The notes under the pieces are model-generated. The model was given only the letters and a program-made list of their open reading frames with translations, was not told the DNA's origin and searched no databases. From NCBI RefSeq assembly GCF_033971885.1, contig NZ_JALBUS010000018.1:1-44195 (forward strand): a DNA stretch of 44,195 nucleotides. The letters run 5' to 3'. Origin of the DNA: Absicoccus intestinalis. Lineage in GTDB: Bacteria; Bacillota_I; Bacilli_A; Erysipelotrichales; Erysipelotrichaceae. Positions 33,301 through 41,847 of the stretch are shown in pieces; within the stretch, counting starts at the first letter, position 1; the number at the start of each line of letters is the position of its first letter. The position numbers and the translations under genes are program-made.

Positions 33301-33349
33301 GAGAGTATACATGAAACAAGAAATTGTTTTTCGTATACTCTCTTTTTTT
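33301..33349 (+). terminator. Leader terminator, probable GlpP antitermination target
   Basis: GAGAGTATAC (33301-33310) pairs perfectly with GTATACTCTC (33333-33342) and is followed by seven T. It lies between the consensus promoter and the first gene of the operon, so transcripts would stop here by default. B. subtilis GlpP acts on exactly this kind of terminator in the glpD leader; with glpP 1 kb upstream this is the likely target. Confidence 0.85.
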
Positions 33350-33373
33350 GATTGAGAAAGAAGGGTATGAAAT

Positions 33374-34816
33374 ATGTATGATGTAATCATTGTTGGCGGT
33401 GGCGTTTCTGGTACGACATTGGCATTTGAACTCAGTAAGTATGAAGGAAGCGTGTTGTTGCTGGAAAAAGAAAATGATGTAGCCGATGGTACGACCAAAG
33501 CGAATAGTGCCATTATCCATGCTGGATATGATGCGAAGGAAGGCACATTGATGGCAAAATATAATGTATGGGGAAATAAGGTTACACCGCAATTGTGCAA
33601 GGACCTTGATGTTCGTATCAAAAATATTGGTTCTTTGGTTGTTGCCTTTAGTGAAGAAGAGAAGCCTATGCTTCAAACACTATATGATCGTGGTGTGAAA
33701 AATGGTGTTCCCGATCAAAGAATCATTGGTAAAGAAGAATTACATGAAATGGAACCAAATATTGCGGATAATGCGGTTGCTGCTTTATATGCGCCTACTG
33801 CATGTATTGTGGATCCATGGGATATTGCGATTGCTTGTGCGGAGACAGCGGTAAAAAATGGCGCGGAAGTCAAATTAAATGAAGAAGTAAAAGCTATCCA
33901 AAAGGTAGATGATCATTTTGTGGTCAAAACGGATACGGATACATTTGAAGCCAAATTGGTTGTCAATGCAGCGGGTGTAGAATGTGATAAAGTCTATGGC
34001 ATGGTGAAAAAGCCAGATTATGAAATTGTTCCGAACAAGGGTGAGTATTACTTGTTGGATAAAAGCCAAGGAACATTGGTCAATCATGTAATTTTCCAAT
34101 GTCCAACGGCAGCAGGAAAAGGCGTGTTGGTCAGTCCAACCGTCCATGGTAACTTGATCGTAGGTCCGAACTCGAATCCAACCTTTGATGGTGATTTCAG
34201 TACGACCTTACAAGGATTGGCAGAAGTAAAGGCGGCTTCGATGAAGTCGGTTCCTTCCATTAATTTCCGAGAAAATATTCGTACGTTTGCCGGCTTACGA
34301 GCTCGTCGGAAAGATCATGGAGACTTTATTATTGGTGAAGATCCTCAAGTTGCTGGATTCTATCAGATTGCCGCGATGCAATCTCCGGGATTGTCTAGTG
34401 CGTATGCGATCGCGCTAGATACAACAAGAATGATGCAAGACAAAGGCTTATTTACAGTAGCCAAAGAAAATCCTGTAACCACTCGAAAAGTATATCGATT
34501 TAAAGAAATGAGTGATGAGCAACGAGTTGCTTTCATCAAAGAGCATCCAGCCTATGGTCGCGTCATTTGTCGTTGTGAAACCATTACTGAAGGTGAGATC
34601 ATTGATGCGTTGCATCGCCCAATCGTTCCTGTTTCTATTGATGGTATCAAACGTCGTTGCAACGCGGGTATGGGACGTTGCCAAGGCGGTTTCTGTGGAC
34701 CAAGAGTGCAAGAAATCATTGCGCGAGAATTAGGTATTCCACAAGAAGAAGTGGTCAAAGATAAAAAGGGTTCACAAGTTTTATTTGGACATACAAAAGA
34801 GGGAGGTCTTCAATAA
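33374..34816 (+). CDS. FAD-dependent glycerol-3-phosphate dehydrogenase-like protein with BFD-like Fe-S domain
   Basis: A 480-residue flavoprotein. The N-terminal dinucleotide site is VIIVGGGVSGTTLAFELSKY; the central DAO/GlpD-type fold has FAGLRARRKDHGDFII and AMQSPGLSSAYAIA. The C-terminal about 65 residues are a BFD-like [2Fe-2S] domain with cysteines in VICRCET, RRCNAGMGRC and GGFCGP. This is the GlpA-like subunit of the anaerobic three-gene dehydrogenase set found in Firmicutes and Thermotoga. It sits behind the GlpP-type leader, and its stop overlaps the next start by one base. Confidence 0.87.
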   Translation: MYDVIIVGGGVSGTTLAFELSKYEGSVLLLEKENDVADGTTKANSAIIHAGYDAKEGTLMAKYNVWGNKVTPQLCKDLDVRIKNIGSLVVAFSEEEKPMLQTLYDRGVKNGVPDQRIIGKEELHEMEPNIADNAVAALYAPTACIVDPWDIAIACAETAVKNGAEVKLNEEVKAIQKVDDHFVVKTDTDTFEAKLVVNAAGVECDKVYGMVKKPDYEIVPNKGEYYLLDKSQGTLVNHVIFQCPTAAGKGVLVSPTVHGNLIVGPNSNPTFDGDFSTTLQGLAEVKAASMKSVPSINFRENIRTFAGLRARRKDHGDFIIGEDPQVAGFYQIAAMQSPGLSSAYAIALDTTRMMQDKGLFTVAKENPVTTRKVYRFKEMSDEQRVAFIKEHPAYGRVICRCETITEGEIIDALHRPIVPVSIDGIKRRCNAGMGRCQGGFCGPRVQEIIARELGIPQEEVVKDKKGSQVLFGHTKEGGLQ

Positions 34817-36084
34817 TGCGTAAAGAATATGATGTAATTGTCGTTGGTGGAGGGCCTGCCGGCTTAGCAGCTGCGTTACAAGCTCGTCAAAATGGCGCAG
34901 AAAGTGTTTTGATCATTGAACGTGATAAAGAATTAGGTGGTATCTTAAATCAGTGTATTCATAATGGATTTGGTTTGCATCATTTTAAAGAAGAATTAAC
35001 CGGTCCTGAATATGCAGGACGTTATATTGATGAAGTAAAGAAAACCGATATTGAATATCTATTGGATACAATGGTTATTCAAGTTACTCCAGATAAACGA
35101 GTCTATTGTACAAATGAAGAAAATGGATACATGGTTCTTCAAGGAAAAGCTATTGTGTTAACGATGGGTTGTCGAGAAAGAACGCGTGGGGCCATTGCCA
35201 TTCCAGGGGATCGTCCAGCGGGTGTTTTTACAGCCGGTGCTGCACAACGCTATGTCAATATTGAAGGCTATATGCCAGGAAAACGCGTATTGATCCTTGG
35301 TTCTGGCGATATTGGCTTGATCATGGCTCGTCGTATGAGTTTGGAAGGTGCTAAAGTTGTCGGTTGTGTGGAATTGATGCCATATTCCAATGGTTTGAAT
35401 CGTAACATTGTCCAATGTTTGAATGATTTTGATATTCCTCTTTATTTAGCCCATACCATTACGGATATCCAAGGAAAGAATGGTCGTGTCAACAAGGTCA
35501 TCGTTCAAGAAGTGGGACCAGATCGCAATCCAGTTCCAGGAACGGAAATTGAATTCGATGTCGATACTGTGTTGTTGAGTGTTGGTTTGATTCCAGAAAA
35601 CGAATTATCCAAAACAGCAGGTATTGAAATTGATAAAGGAACAAGTGGACCTATCGTTTATGAAAATATGGAAACGAGCATTCCGGGTATCTTTGCAGCC
35701 GGTAATGTAGTCCATGTCCATGACTTGGTTGATTTCGTATCGGCCGAAAGTGAAGTGGCTGGAAAAGCAGCTGGTCAATATGTAAAGAATGGTGAAGCAC
35801 AGAGTGCAACGACATTGGAAACAAAAGCCGTTAATGTGGGAGCTTTAGTTCCACAAAAGATTCGTAAAGATGCGATTGAAAAATCAGTACAGATTTCATT
35901 CCGCGTAAGAACACCGATGCACGATGCAAAGATCTTGATCAAAGATGGTCAAGGAAATCAAGTGGCACAATTTAAGCGGGAACATATGGTGCCTGCCGAA
36001 ATGGAGAATCTTGTTTTACCAAAAGTGTTAGTTGATCGCTTAGCTGACAATACATTAGCGGTGGAAACCGTAGAGGAGGCCTAA
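34816..36084 (+). CDS. NAD(P)/FAD-dependent oxidoreductase (partner of the GlpA-like protein)
   Basis: A 422-residue pyridine-nucleotide-disulfide-type flavoprotein. The FAD site is VVGGGPAGLAAALQARQNG near the N-terminus, the NAD site LILGSGDIGLIMARRM is in the middle, and PGIFAAGNVVHVHDLVDFV closes the second FAD region. The cysteine and arginines of TMGCRERTRGA match this subgroup. It probably passes electrons from glycerol-3-phosphate oxidation to an acceptor (NAD or another carrier; direction unknown). It is inside a three-gene operon with overlaps of one base before and a 2-base gap after. Confidence 0.87.
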   Translation: MRKEYDVIVVGGGPAGLAAALQARQNGAESVLIIERDKELGGILNQCIHNGFGLHHFKEELTGPEYAGRYIDEVKKTDIEYLLDTMVIQVTPDKRVYCTNEENGYMVLQGKAIVLTMGCRERTRGAIAIPGDRPAGVFTAGAAQRYVNIEGYMPGKRVLILGSGDIGLIMARRMSLEGAKVVGCVELMPYSNGLNRNIVQCLNDFDIPLYLAHTITDIQGKNGRVNKVIVQEVGPDRNPVPGTEIEFDVDTVLLSVGLIPENELSKTAGIEIDKGTSGPIVYENMETSIPGIFAAGNVVHVHDLVDFVSAESEVAGKAAGQYVKNGEAQSATTLETKAVNVGALVPQKIRKDAIEKSVQISFRVRTPMHDAKILIKDGQGNQVAQFKREHMVPAEMENLVLPKVLVDRLADNTLAVETVEEA

Positions 36085-36086
36085 TA

Positions 36087-36440
36087 ATGAAAGAGCTTAT
36101 TTGTATTACCTGTCCACGTGGCTGTCATTTAAAAGTCGATGAAGAAAATGACTATAAAGTAACAGGAAATAGTTGTCCAAGAGGTGCTGTTTATGGCAAG
36201 AAAGAATGTACCCATCCCACTCGTGTCATCACCAGTAGTGTAAAGATCGTGGGTGGTACCCAAGCTCGTGTCAGTGTCAAAACCAATCATGACGTACCCA
36301 AAGAATTGATGTTTGATATTATGAAAGAAATGAACCATGTAGAAATGAAAGCACCCGTTCATCGTGGTGATGTCGTAGAAGCCAACATTTGTGGTTCTGG
36401 AGCTGATCTTGTGATTACTAAAGATGTAGCGCAAGCTTAA
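36087..36440 (+). CDS. DUF1667 protein, small subunit of the anaerobic dehydrogenase
   Basis: A 117-residue protein with N-terminal cysteines in CITCPRGCHL and NSCPRGA, consistent with a metal or iron-sulfur site, followed by a compact alpha/beta domain ending VEANICGSGADLVITKDV. DUF1667 proteins nearly always follow the GlpA-like and NAD(P)/FAD genes, in place of E. coli GlpC. AGGAGG within the upstream gene's end serves as ribosome site. Last gene of the operon. Confidence 0.88.
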   Translation: MKELICITCPRGCHLKVDEENDYKVTGNSCPRGAVYGKKECTHPTRVITSSVKIVGGTQARVSVKTNHDVPKELMFDIMKEMNHVEMKAPVHRGDVVEANICGSGADLVITKDVAQA

Positions 36441-36476
36441 TATACATACATATTTCAATATACTCCTTTTTATAAG

Positions 36477-36501
36477 GGGGCCAGAAAATGGCTCCCTTTT
36501 T
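36477..36501 (+). terminator. Terminator of the dehydrogenase operon
   Basis: GGGGCCA (36477-36483) pairs with TGGCTCC (36489-36495), one wobble, loop GAAAA, then a T-run at 36497-36501. Confidence 0.82.
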
Positions 36502-36505
36502 CAGT

Positions 36506-37354
36506 TTATTTACAAGTAGTCATACTTTCTTTTTTTGATTTATACAAATTTAATAAATGTTTCCAATTAGGCATATATTCAAATTCTTGTTCTTTCTTTT
36601 TCTTTTCAGATTGGATTCGAGATTGTTTATCTTTTTCTTGAACCCAGCTTTTAATAAAGCGAATATATTCTTCTGGATGATCTAAACTTAGACCGCCATG
36701 GCAATATTTCATTAACATAAAAATTTCAGAATTATCCATTCGTTTGTGCAAAATATCTGCACTTTTTCTATATTCTCTACCTTCTCTGGTACCAACTAAG
36801 ATGGCAAGTTTTCCAGACATATCATTCATGGTTGCTGGAATAGTATAATTGTATAGTTCTTTATACATATTGGATACTGTTTGAGTGTTTAAATGATGCA
36901 TTACCTGATAATATATTTTTTCTGCTTTTGCATCGTTGTATTTCGAATAATACATAAATGAATTAAATAACTCATTATGCGAAAGCATGGGTAAATGTGA
37001 AGCAATTATATCACTCCAATTATGCAGTTTTATAGGATACATTAGAGCACCTTCAATAATTGCAAATTCACAGATATTATTTTTTCTGCTCAATATTTCA
37101 GCTACGATTTGACCGCCTAAACTAAAACCGGCTAGAACTTCGATGTGGCCATTATATTCATTATCAATATATTGGATAATTTCTTCTGCACTTTGTTGGA
37201 TTGAGATGAAAGTATCATCTAAAAATGGTAAAACAATTTCAAAGTCTTTTTTTAGTTCCTTAACCTGGGTACTGAAGCTATAGGGAGATAAACATTCTCC
37301 ATGAATATACATGAAAACTGGCTTTTTTTTATGGTTATATTTTTTAATATTCAT
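36506..37354 (-). CDS. Alpha/beta hydrolase
   Basis: A 282-residue serine hydrolase-type protein. The oxyanion-loop region is FMYIHGECLSPYSF, the nucleophile elbow is AGFSLGGQ, and the catalytic His is likely in KYCHGGLSLDHPEEY. The acid residue is not clear. The C-terminal about 35 residues are highly charged (KDKQSRIQSEKKKKEQEF). Substrate unknown; esterase, lipase or thioesterase are all possible. It is clearly more AT-rich than the glp genes before it. GAAGGAG precedes the start by 11 bases, and a TATAAT lies just upstream on the minus strand. Confidence 0.8.
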   Translation of the reverse strand: MNIKKYNHKKKPVFMYIHGECLSPYSFSTQVKELKKDFEIVLPFLDDTFISIQQSAEEIIQYIDNEYNGHIEVLAGFSLGGQIVAEILSRKNNICEFAIIEGALMYPIKLHNWSDIIASHLPMLSHNELFNSFMYYSKYNDAKAEKIYYQVMHHLNTQTVSNMYKELYNYTIPATMNDMSGKLAILVGTREGREYRKSADILHKRMDNSEIFMLMKYCHGGLSLDHPEEYIRFIKSWVQEKDKQSRIQSEKKKKEQEFEYMPNWKHLLNLYKSKKESMTTCK

Positions 37355-37440
37355 ATTGCATTGTGCTCCTTCTAAAATAATTATATGGAATGTTATTTAT
37401 GTAAAAAATAGTAATATTTTGCATGAAACGATGAAAAAAG

Positions 37441-37469
37441 TTACACTTTTGTTTTTTAATGGGTAATAT
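37441..37469 (+). promoter_or_regulatory. Promoter of the PRD regulator gene
   Basis: TTACAC (37441-37446), a 17-base spacer and TAATAT (37464-37469) lie 22 bases before the start codon. Confidence 0.6.
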
Positions 37470-37491
37470 AGGATATATAGGAGAATTTTAG

Positions 37492-39540
37492 ATGATAAAT
37501 AAACGTAGCCTAGAAATCATAGAACTATTGATTGACCACGAAAGATATAATCAACCTTGTACATTAGTCATGTTAGCAAAACAGTTCGATGTTTCTGAAC
37601 GTACTTTAAGATATGATTTGGATAATATTTCGAATTGCTTGAAAGAACAAGGATGTAAACCTTTGAGCTATGACGAACATGGAAATATTTGTCTGAATAA
37701 TATTATTAAAGATGTAGAACGAATAATTTCAAAGCAAGATTATTATTCTATGAAGTTATCTAGAGAAGAACGAGCATTTGTGATTTCTTATATGATAGCT
37801 CGAGTAGATGAGCCGCTAACAATGCAAAACTTAGCGGATTCACTATACGTATCTCGATCAACAATATTACATGACATGAATGTTGTAAAAGAGGTATTAC
37901 AGAACTTTAATCTTAAGTTGGTTTCGTCAAAAAAAGGTTTACTGGTTAAAGGACGTGAAAGTGATCGAAGAATCTTGTTATTAAATTTATTTCCAAAGAT
38001 TTATTCGAATCAACTTGAAAGTGTACGCGATGCAGAACAACAAGAAGTGATAGAAATAGTGCAAACTATTATCCAGTCCATTGAAAAAAAAGATTCATTA
38101 TTTTTTACGGATGAATCCTATAATGGATTATTAACATACATAACAATTTTATTGGATGAATCGAGAAAAGATAGATATGTAGAAATTGATTACATCTTAA
38201 GACATCCATCGATGCAATTGTTAGCTTCAGAAATATTGAATACATTATCAAAAAAATTAAATTTTGAATATTCTTTGACAGAAGAATATTTGTTGAGTGA
38301 TATTTTGTATAATTTTAATTATTTACGACGAAACGATATAGATGATCAATTAATACGCATTCAGATTTCAGCAGATAATTTTATTAATGCTGTTGCAAAA
38401 GATTTAAATCTGAAAATTCAGAAAGATTTTCAATTTTATCAGAATCTTGTTGATCATCTTCAATCAACTTTTAAGGATATCTTATTAAACCCAACAAATA
38501 ATAATAAGTTATTACAAAAAATCGTGATTGATCATTCAGATGTTGTGCAAAGTGTTAAAAGAAATTCTTCAATGTTAGAAGAAGTAATACATCGTCCAAT
38601 AACAGAAGAGGAAATTGCATATATTTCTATTCATATTTGTGCTGCAATTGAGCGCAGTAAACAAAGAGAAAGTTCGTTACATGTTTTATTGGTGTGCGAT
38701 AGTAACAAGAGCACGGCGCAATTATTATTGATAAAATTAAAAAGATACTTTCGTTTTAAAGTGGTAGATGTAATACCACATCATGTAGTCAATGTTTATG
38801 ATTTAAGTGATATAGATTTAATTATTACAACTGTACCAATTGATAAAAATAGTTGTGAAACTATATTGCTTCACCCCTATTTGAATGATGAAGATTGTAT
38901 TTTGCTTGGTGAAAAAATAGATTCTATACAGGTAAAGAAGAAAAATAAAGGGAAAGATCAAACTTTTTTACATCTAGAAAATATTATAGCAAACTCGATT
39001 GCTAGAAGTCCTTTGGACAAAGATGAAATATATCTGAATGTAGTCAAGGATCTGCAAAATATATTTTCACCAGAACTGAATGATCAATTGGCACTATACA
39101 ATTTATTGCGAGGGCATATTCAGATAAATGTTAAAGCTGAGACATGGGAAGATGCTGTGAAAAAAAGTGCTGAACCATTATTAAAAGAAGGATACTTTAA
39201 TTATGTATATATTGAACAAATGATTCAAAATGTTTACAATAATGGTCCTTATATAGTGATTGGCCCAAGGTTCGCCTTACCGCATGAAACTCCAAATCGA
39301 GGACAAAAATTAGGAATGAACTTGATTCGTTTGTCAAAACCGATAAACTTTGGATCCGAATTATTTGATCCAGTTGAATTTGTATGCTGCTTGTCAACTC
39401 AAGATAAAGAATCTCATTTAAAGCCAATGTTTCATATTCTAGGTTTACTTCGTAATAATGAATTCTTAAAAGCAATCGAAAATGCTAAAACTGTATCGGA
39501 AATGATGCGTATCTTACATGACTATGAGCAAATGTTGTAA
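37492..39540 (+). CDS. PRD-containing transcriptional regulator with EIIB- and EIIA-like domains
   Basis: A 682-residue MtlR/ManR-type activator. Order: DeoR-like helix-turn-helix (about 1-60, FDVSERTLRYDLDNI), Mga-like helix-turn-helix (about 85-165, LADSLYVSRSTILHDM), two PRDs (about 195-395), a GatB-like EIIB domain (about 405-495, VLLVCDSNKSTAQLL with the phosphocysteine position), and a type 2 EIIA domain (about 535-680) with phospho-His598 in FALPHETP. Such proteins activate an adjacent PTS operon according to its phosphorylation state. The PTS genes lie directly downstream. It is a monocistronic unit with its own terminator. Confidence 0.92.
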   Translation: MINKRSLEIIELLIDHERYNQPCTLVMLAKQFDVSERTLRYDLDNISNCLKEQGCKPLSYDEHGNICLNNIIKDVERIISKQDYYSMKLSREERAFVISYMIARVDEPLTMQNLADSLYVSRSTILHDMNVVKEVLQNFNLKLVSSKKGLLVKGRESDRRILLLNLFPKIYSNQLESVRDAEQQEVIEIVQTIIQSIEKKDSLFFTDESYNGLLTYITILLDESRKDRYVEIDYILRHPSMQLLASEILNTLSKKLNFEYSLTEEYLLSDILYNFNYLRRNDIDDQLIRIQISADNFINAVAKDLNLKIQKDFQFYQNLVDHLQSTFKDILLNPTNNNKLLQKIVIDHSDVVQSVKRNSSMLEEVIHRPITEEEIAYISIHICAAIERSKQRESSLHVLLVCDSNKSTAQLLLIKLKRYFRFKVVDVIPHHVVNVYDLSDIDLIITTVPIDKNSCETILLHPYLNDEDCILLGEKIDSIQVKKKNKGKDQTFLHLENIIANSIARSPLDKDEIYLNVVKDLQNIFSPELNDQLALYNLLRGHIQINVKAETWEDAVKKSAEPLLKEGYFNYVYIEQMIQNVYNNGPYIVIGPRFALPHETPNRGQKLGMNLIRLSKPINFGSELFDPVEFVCCLSTQDKESHLKPMFHILGLLRNNEFLKAIENAKTVSEMMRILHDYEQML

Positions 39541-39564
39541 TGGTTCATAAAATATGATTAAAAG

Positions 39565-39606
39565 ACTTCACGTTAATTGAATAAAACAATAATGTGGAGT
39601 TTTTTT
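39565..39606 (+). terminator. Intrinsic terminator after the regulator
   Basis: ACTTCACGTTA (39565-39575) pairs over 11 positions with TAATGTGGAGT (39590-39600), two wobbles, followed by a T-run. Confidence 0.82.
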
Positions 39607-39667
39607 ATTGATGAATTTCTAAATGTACAAAAAATTTCAGAAAAAAATGAATAGTTTTACTCTTTAA

Positions 39668-39681
39668 TGAAAGCGCTTAAC
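39668..39681. promoter_or_regulatory. cre-like catabolite-repression site
   Basis: TGAAAGCGCTTAAC contains the TGAAAGCGCTT core of CcpA operators, with an imperfect right end. It lies 56 bases before the PTS IIA gene. Confidence 0.55.
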
Positions 39682-39736
39682 AAAATAAAATGAACATGTA
39701 AAATGAAAAACCACATATCGTAGAAAGGCTAAAAAA

Positions 39737-40234
39737 ATGATTTGGGAAGATTTGAATAAAGACATAATTATTTTCCAGTCTGATGCAAATTCATCAGATG
39801 AAGTATTTGAAAAAATGGGAGGTATTTTAGTAGAAAAGGGATACTGCAAAGAATCATATATTCAAGCATTAAAAGACCGAGAAAAGGACTATCCAACGGG
39901 GTTAAATGTCAAAGGATTTGGGATTGCAATTCCACATACGGATCCTCCACATGTTATCCACGAAACAGAATCGTTATTAACCTTAAAAAAACCAGTCCGT
40001 TTTATCCAGATGGGAAGCTTGGATGTACCTGTTGATGTGAAACTAGTAATGATGTTAACGATAAAAAATCCAAAAGAACACATTATGAAATTACAACGAA
40101 TTATTGAAATCATTCAAGATAAAGATCTGCTTGAAGCGATTTATCAATCTACAGATGCTGATCAAGTAATCCATTTGATAAAAGAAAAAGAATTATCAAT
40201 CGAAAATAGAAGTTCTAATAATTGTGAAAAATAA
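39737..40234 (+). CDS. PTS sugar transporter EIIA (fructose/galactitol type)
   Basis: A 165-residue cytoplasmic EIIA domain of the mannitol-fructose fold. Phospho-His67 lies in FGIAIPHTDP, the family motif, and LMMLTIKNPKEHIMKLQ is the usual second conserved block. It receives phosphate from HPr and hands it to the EIIB encoded 250 bases downstream. The ribosome site is weak (AAGGCT). It may be transcribed separately from the following genes, which have their own cre-like site. Confidence 0.9.
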   Translation: MIWEDLNKDIIIFQSDANSSDEVFEKMGGILVEKGYCKESYIQALKDREKDYPTGLNVKGFGIAIPHTDPPHVIHETESLLTLKKPVRFIQMGSLDVPVDVKLVMMLTIKNPKEHIMKLQRIIEIIQDKDLLEAIYQSTDADQVIHLIKEKELSIENRSSNNCEK

Positions 40235-40276
40235 GACTGAAATTGCGATTAATTATTGGAAGATAAGGGAAATCAA

Positions 40277-40321
40277 ATGTGGAAAATATTGCAAAATTTA
40301 TTGAAAGGGAATGAACTTTAA
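40277..40321 (+). CDS. Possible 14-residue peptide ORF in the IIA-IIB gap
   Basis: ATG 40277 opens MWKILQNLLKGNEL and stops at TAA 40319-40321, with GGGA a few bases upstream. The peptide would be a short amphipathic helix. It is too short to judge and may be chance. The rest of the 249-base gap between the IIA and IIB genes is AT-rich with one cre-like site. Confidence 0.2.
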   Translation: MWKILQNLLKGNEL

Positions 40322-40358
40322 GTACATCAAACATAAATATACAATTTATATAGAATAA

Positions 40359-40372
40359 TGAAAGCGCATTCA
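40359..40372. promoter_or_regulatory. cre-like catabolite-repression site before PTS IIB
   Basis: TGAAAGCGCATTCA matches the CcpA operator consensus at all but one position. It overlaps the area of candidate -10 boxes (TAGAAT 40351-40356 and TATAAC 40374-40379), fitting repression of the IIB to IIC operon by preferred sugars. Confidence 0.65.
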
Positions 40373-40483
40373 TTATAACTTATTAAGCGTGAATAATATT
40401 GAAATTTGGTAAAAAGCACTTTATTGGATCCATCAAAGTGCAGAGCTTGGTTTTAGTAAAAATGAAAATGGAGGAATTAAATA

Positions 40484-40786
40484 ATGAAACAAGTAAATAT
40501 TCTATCAATTTGTGGTTCAGGAACAGTGACGAGTAGTATGGTTGCATCTAAGCTAAAAGATCGATTGGGAGAAAGAGGATATTCAGTAAGTGCAACAGAA
40601 GCTAAACCTACCGAAGCTTTGAATTTAGCCCAATCGGGTAGATTTGATGTCATTGCACATACAAGTCCATTACCACAGGGAGATTATGGAATTCCATGTG
40701 TAAACGCATTTGCCTGTATCACTGGTATTGGCGAGGACAAATTTTTTGATGATATGGTACAAGCTTTAAAATCTGTGGGTAAATAA
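40484..40786 (+). CDS. PTS sugar transporter EIIB (galactitol type)
   Basis: A 100-residue GatB-like EIIB. Phosphocysteine Cys10 lies in SICGSGTVTSSM, the P-loop-like signature of the lactose/galactitol IIB fold. It takes phosphate from EIIA and transfers it to sugar bound by the EIIC three genes downstream. AATGGAGGA supplies a good ribosome site. Confidence 0.9.
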   Translation: MKQVNILSICGSGTVTSSMVASKLKDRLGERGYSVSATEAKPTEALNLAQSGRFDVIAHTSPLPQGDYGIPCVNAFACITGIGEDKFFDDMVQALKSVGK

Positions 40787-40803
40787 GATCGGAGGTTGAA
40801 TTG

Positions 40804-41835
40804 ATGAAGTGTGTTGCAATTGGCGATATGTTTGTCAGTGAAAAAGCATTTGCAAAAGTATTAAAAAACTCTGACTTATTTGATAGTTATGAAGGATTTA
40901 GCTGGAAAGAAGATTTAGATCGAGTCAAAACCAGATCATTGATTCGAAAAATTGAAACAGAAGGAAGTAGAGCATACGAATTACCTAGTGAAATTCAAAA
41001 TGCAATTATGGATACAGATGTTTTGTTTATGCACATGGCTCCTGTTAATGGTGATTTAATAGCCAATTCTAAAAATTTAAAATATATTATTTCGGCTCGC
41101 GGAGGTGTTGAAAACATCGATATTGATGCTGCAAAACAAAAGGGAATTACGGTTATTCATTGTCCAATGCATAATGCACATGGAGTTGCAGAACTGACAT
41201 TAGGATTGATGATATGTGAATCGCGAAATATATCTAGAGCAGATACTGCATTAAAAAATGGAGTGTGGAGAGAAAAATATCCGAATTCAGGTGAAATTAA
41301 AGAAATCAGAAGTTGTAAAATCGGAATTATTGGATTTGGGACAATTGGTCAATTAGTTGCGGATTTATTAAAACCATTCCATTGTGAAATATACGTTTCG
41401 GATCCATTTGTAGATTCTAAAATTATAGAAAATAAAGGTTGTATTCCACTATCAAAAGAAGAATTATTATCCAAATGCGATATTGTGACGTTACACGGAA
41501 GAATAGGTCCAAATGATCCTCCAATTATAGGAGAGCGTGAATTGGAATTAATGTCAGAGAAAAGCTATTTAATTAATACAGCACGTGCAGTTTTGGTTGA
41601 TATGAAAGCATTGACAAAAGCGTTGAAAGAAAAGAAGATTCGCGGTGCAGCTATTGATGTTTTTCCGAAAGAACCATTGGATCCAGACGACGAAATCATG
41701 AAATTAGATAATTGTACTTTAACAAATCATAGAGGAGGAGATACAATTGATTCTTATGAAAGATCTCCTGAAATTATGATTGAACAACTTCGAGAAGTGT
41801 TAATGACTGGAAAAACTAAATATATGATTAGATAG
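40804..41835 (+). CDS. D-isomer-specific 2-hydroxyacid dehydrogenase
   Basis: A 343-residue NAD-dependent dehydrogenase of the SerA/D-lactate/glyoxylate reductase family. The NAD site is GIIGFGTIGQLVAD (GxGxxG at 177-182); the substrate Arg is in LINTARAVLVD, the Glu in DVFPKEPL and the catalytic His in LTNHRGGDT. It may act on a 2-hydroxy or 2-keto acid (hydroxypyruvate, a phosphorylated aldonate) made from the PTS substrate. GGAGG at 40791-40795 favours ATG 40804 over an upstream TTG at 40801. It lies 17 bases after the IIB gene. Confidence 0.88.
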   Translation: MKCVAIGDMFVSEKAFAKVLKNSDLFDSYEGFSWKEDLDRVKTRSLIRKIETEGSRAYELPSEIQNAIMDTDVLFMHMAPVNGDLIANSKNLKYIISARGGVENIDIDAAKQKGITVIHCPMHNAHGVAELTLGLMICESRNISRADTALKNGVWREKYPNSGEIKEIRSCKIGIIGFGTIGQLVADLLKPFHCEIYVSDPFVDSKIIENKGCIPLSKEELLSKCDIVTLHGRIGPNDPPIIGERELELMSEKSYLINTARAVLVDMKALTKALKEKKIRGAAIDVFPKEPLDPDDEIMKLDNCTLTNHRGGDTIDSYERSPEIMIEQLREVLMTGKTKYMIR

Positions 41836-41847
41836 GAGACAAATCGA

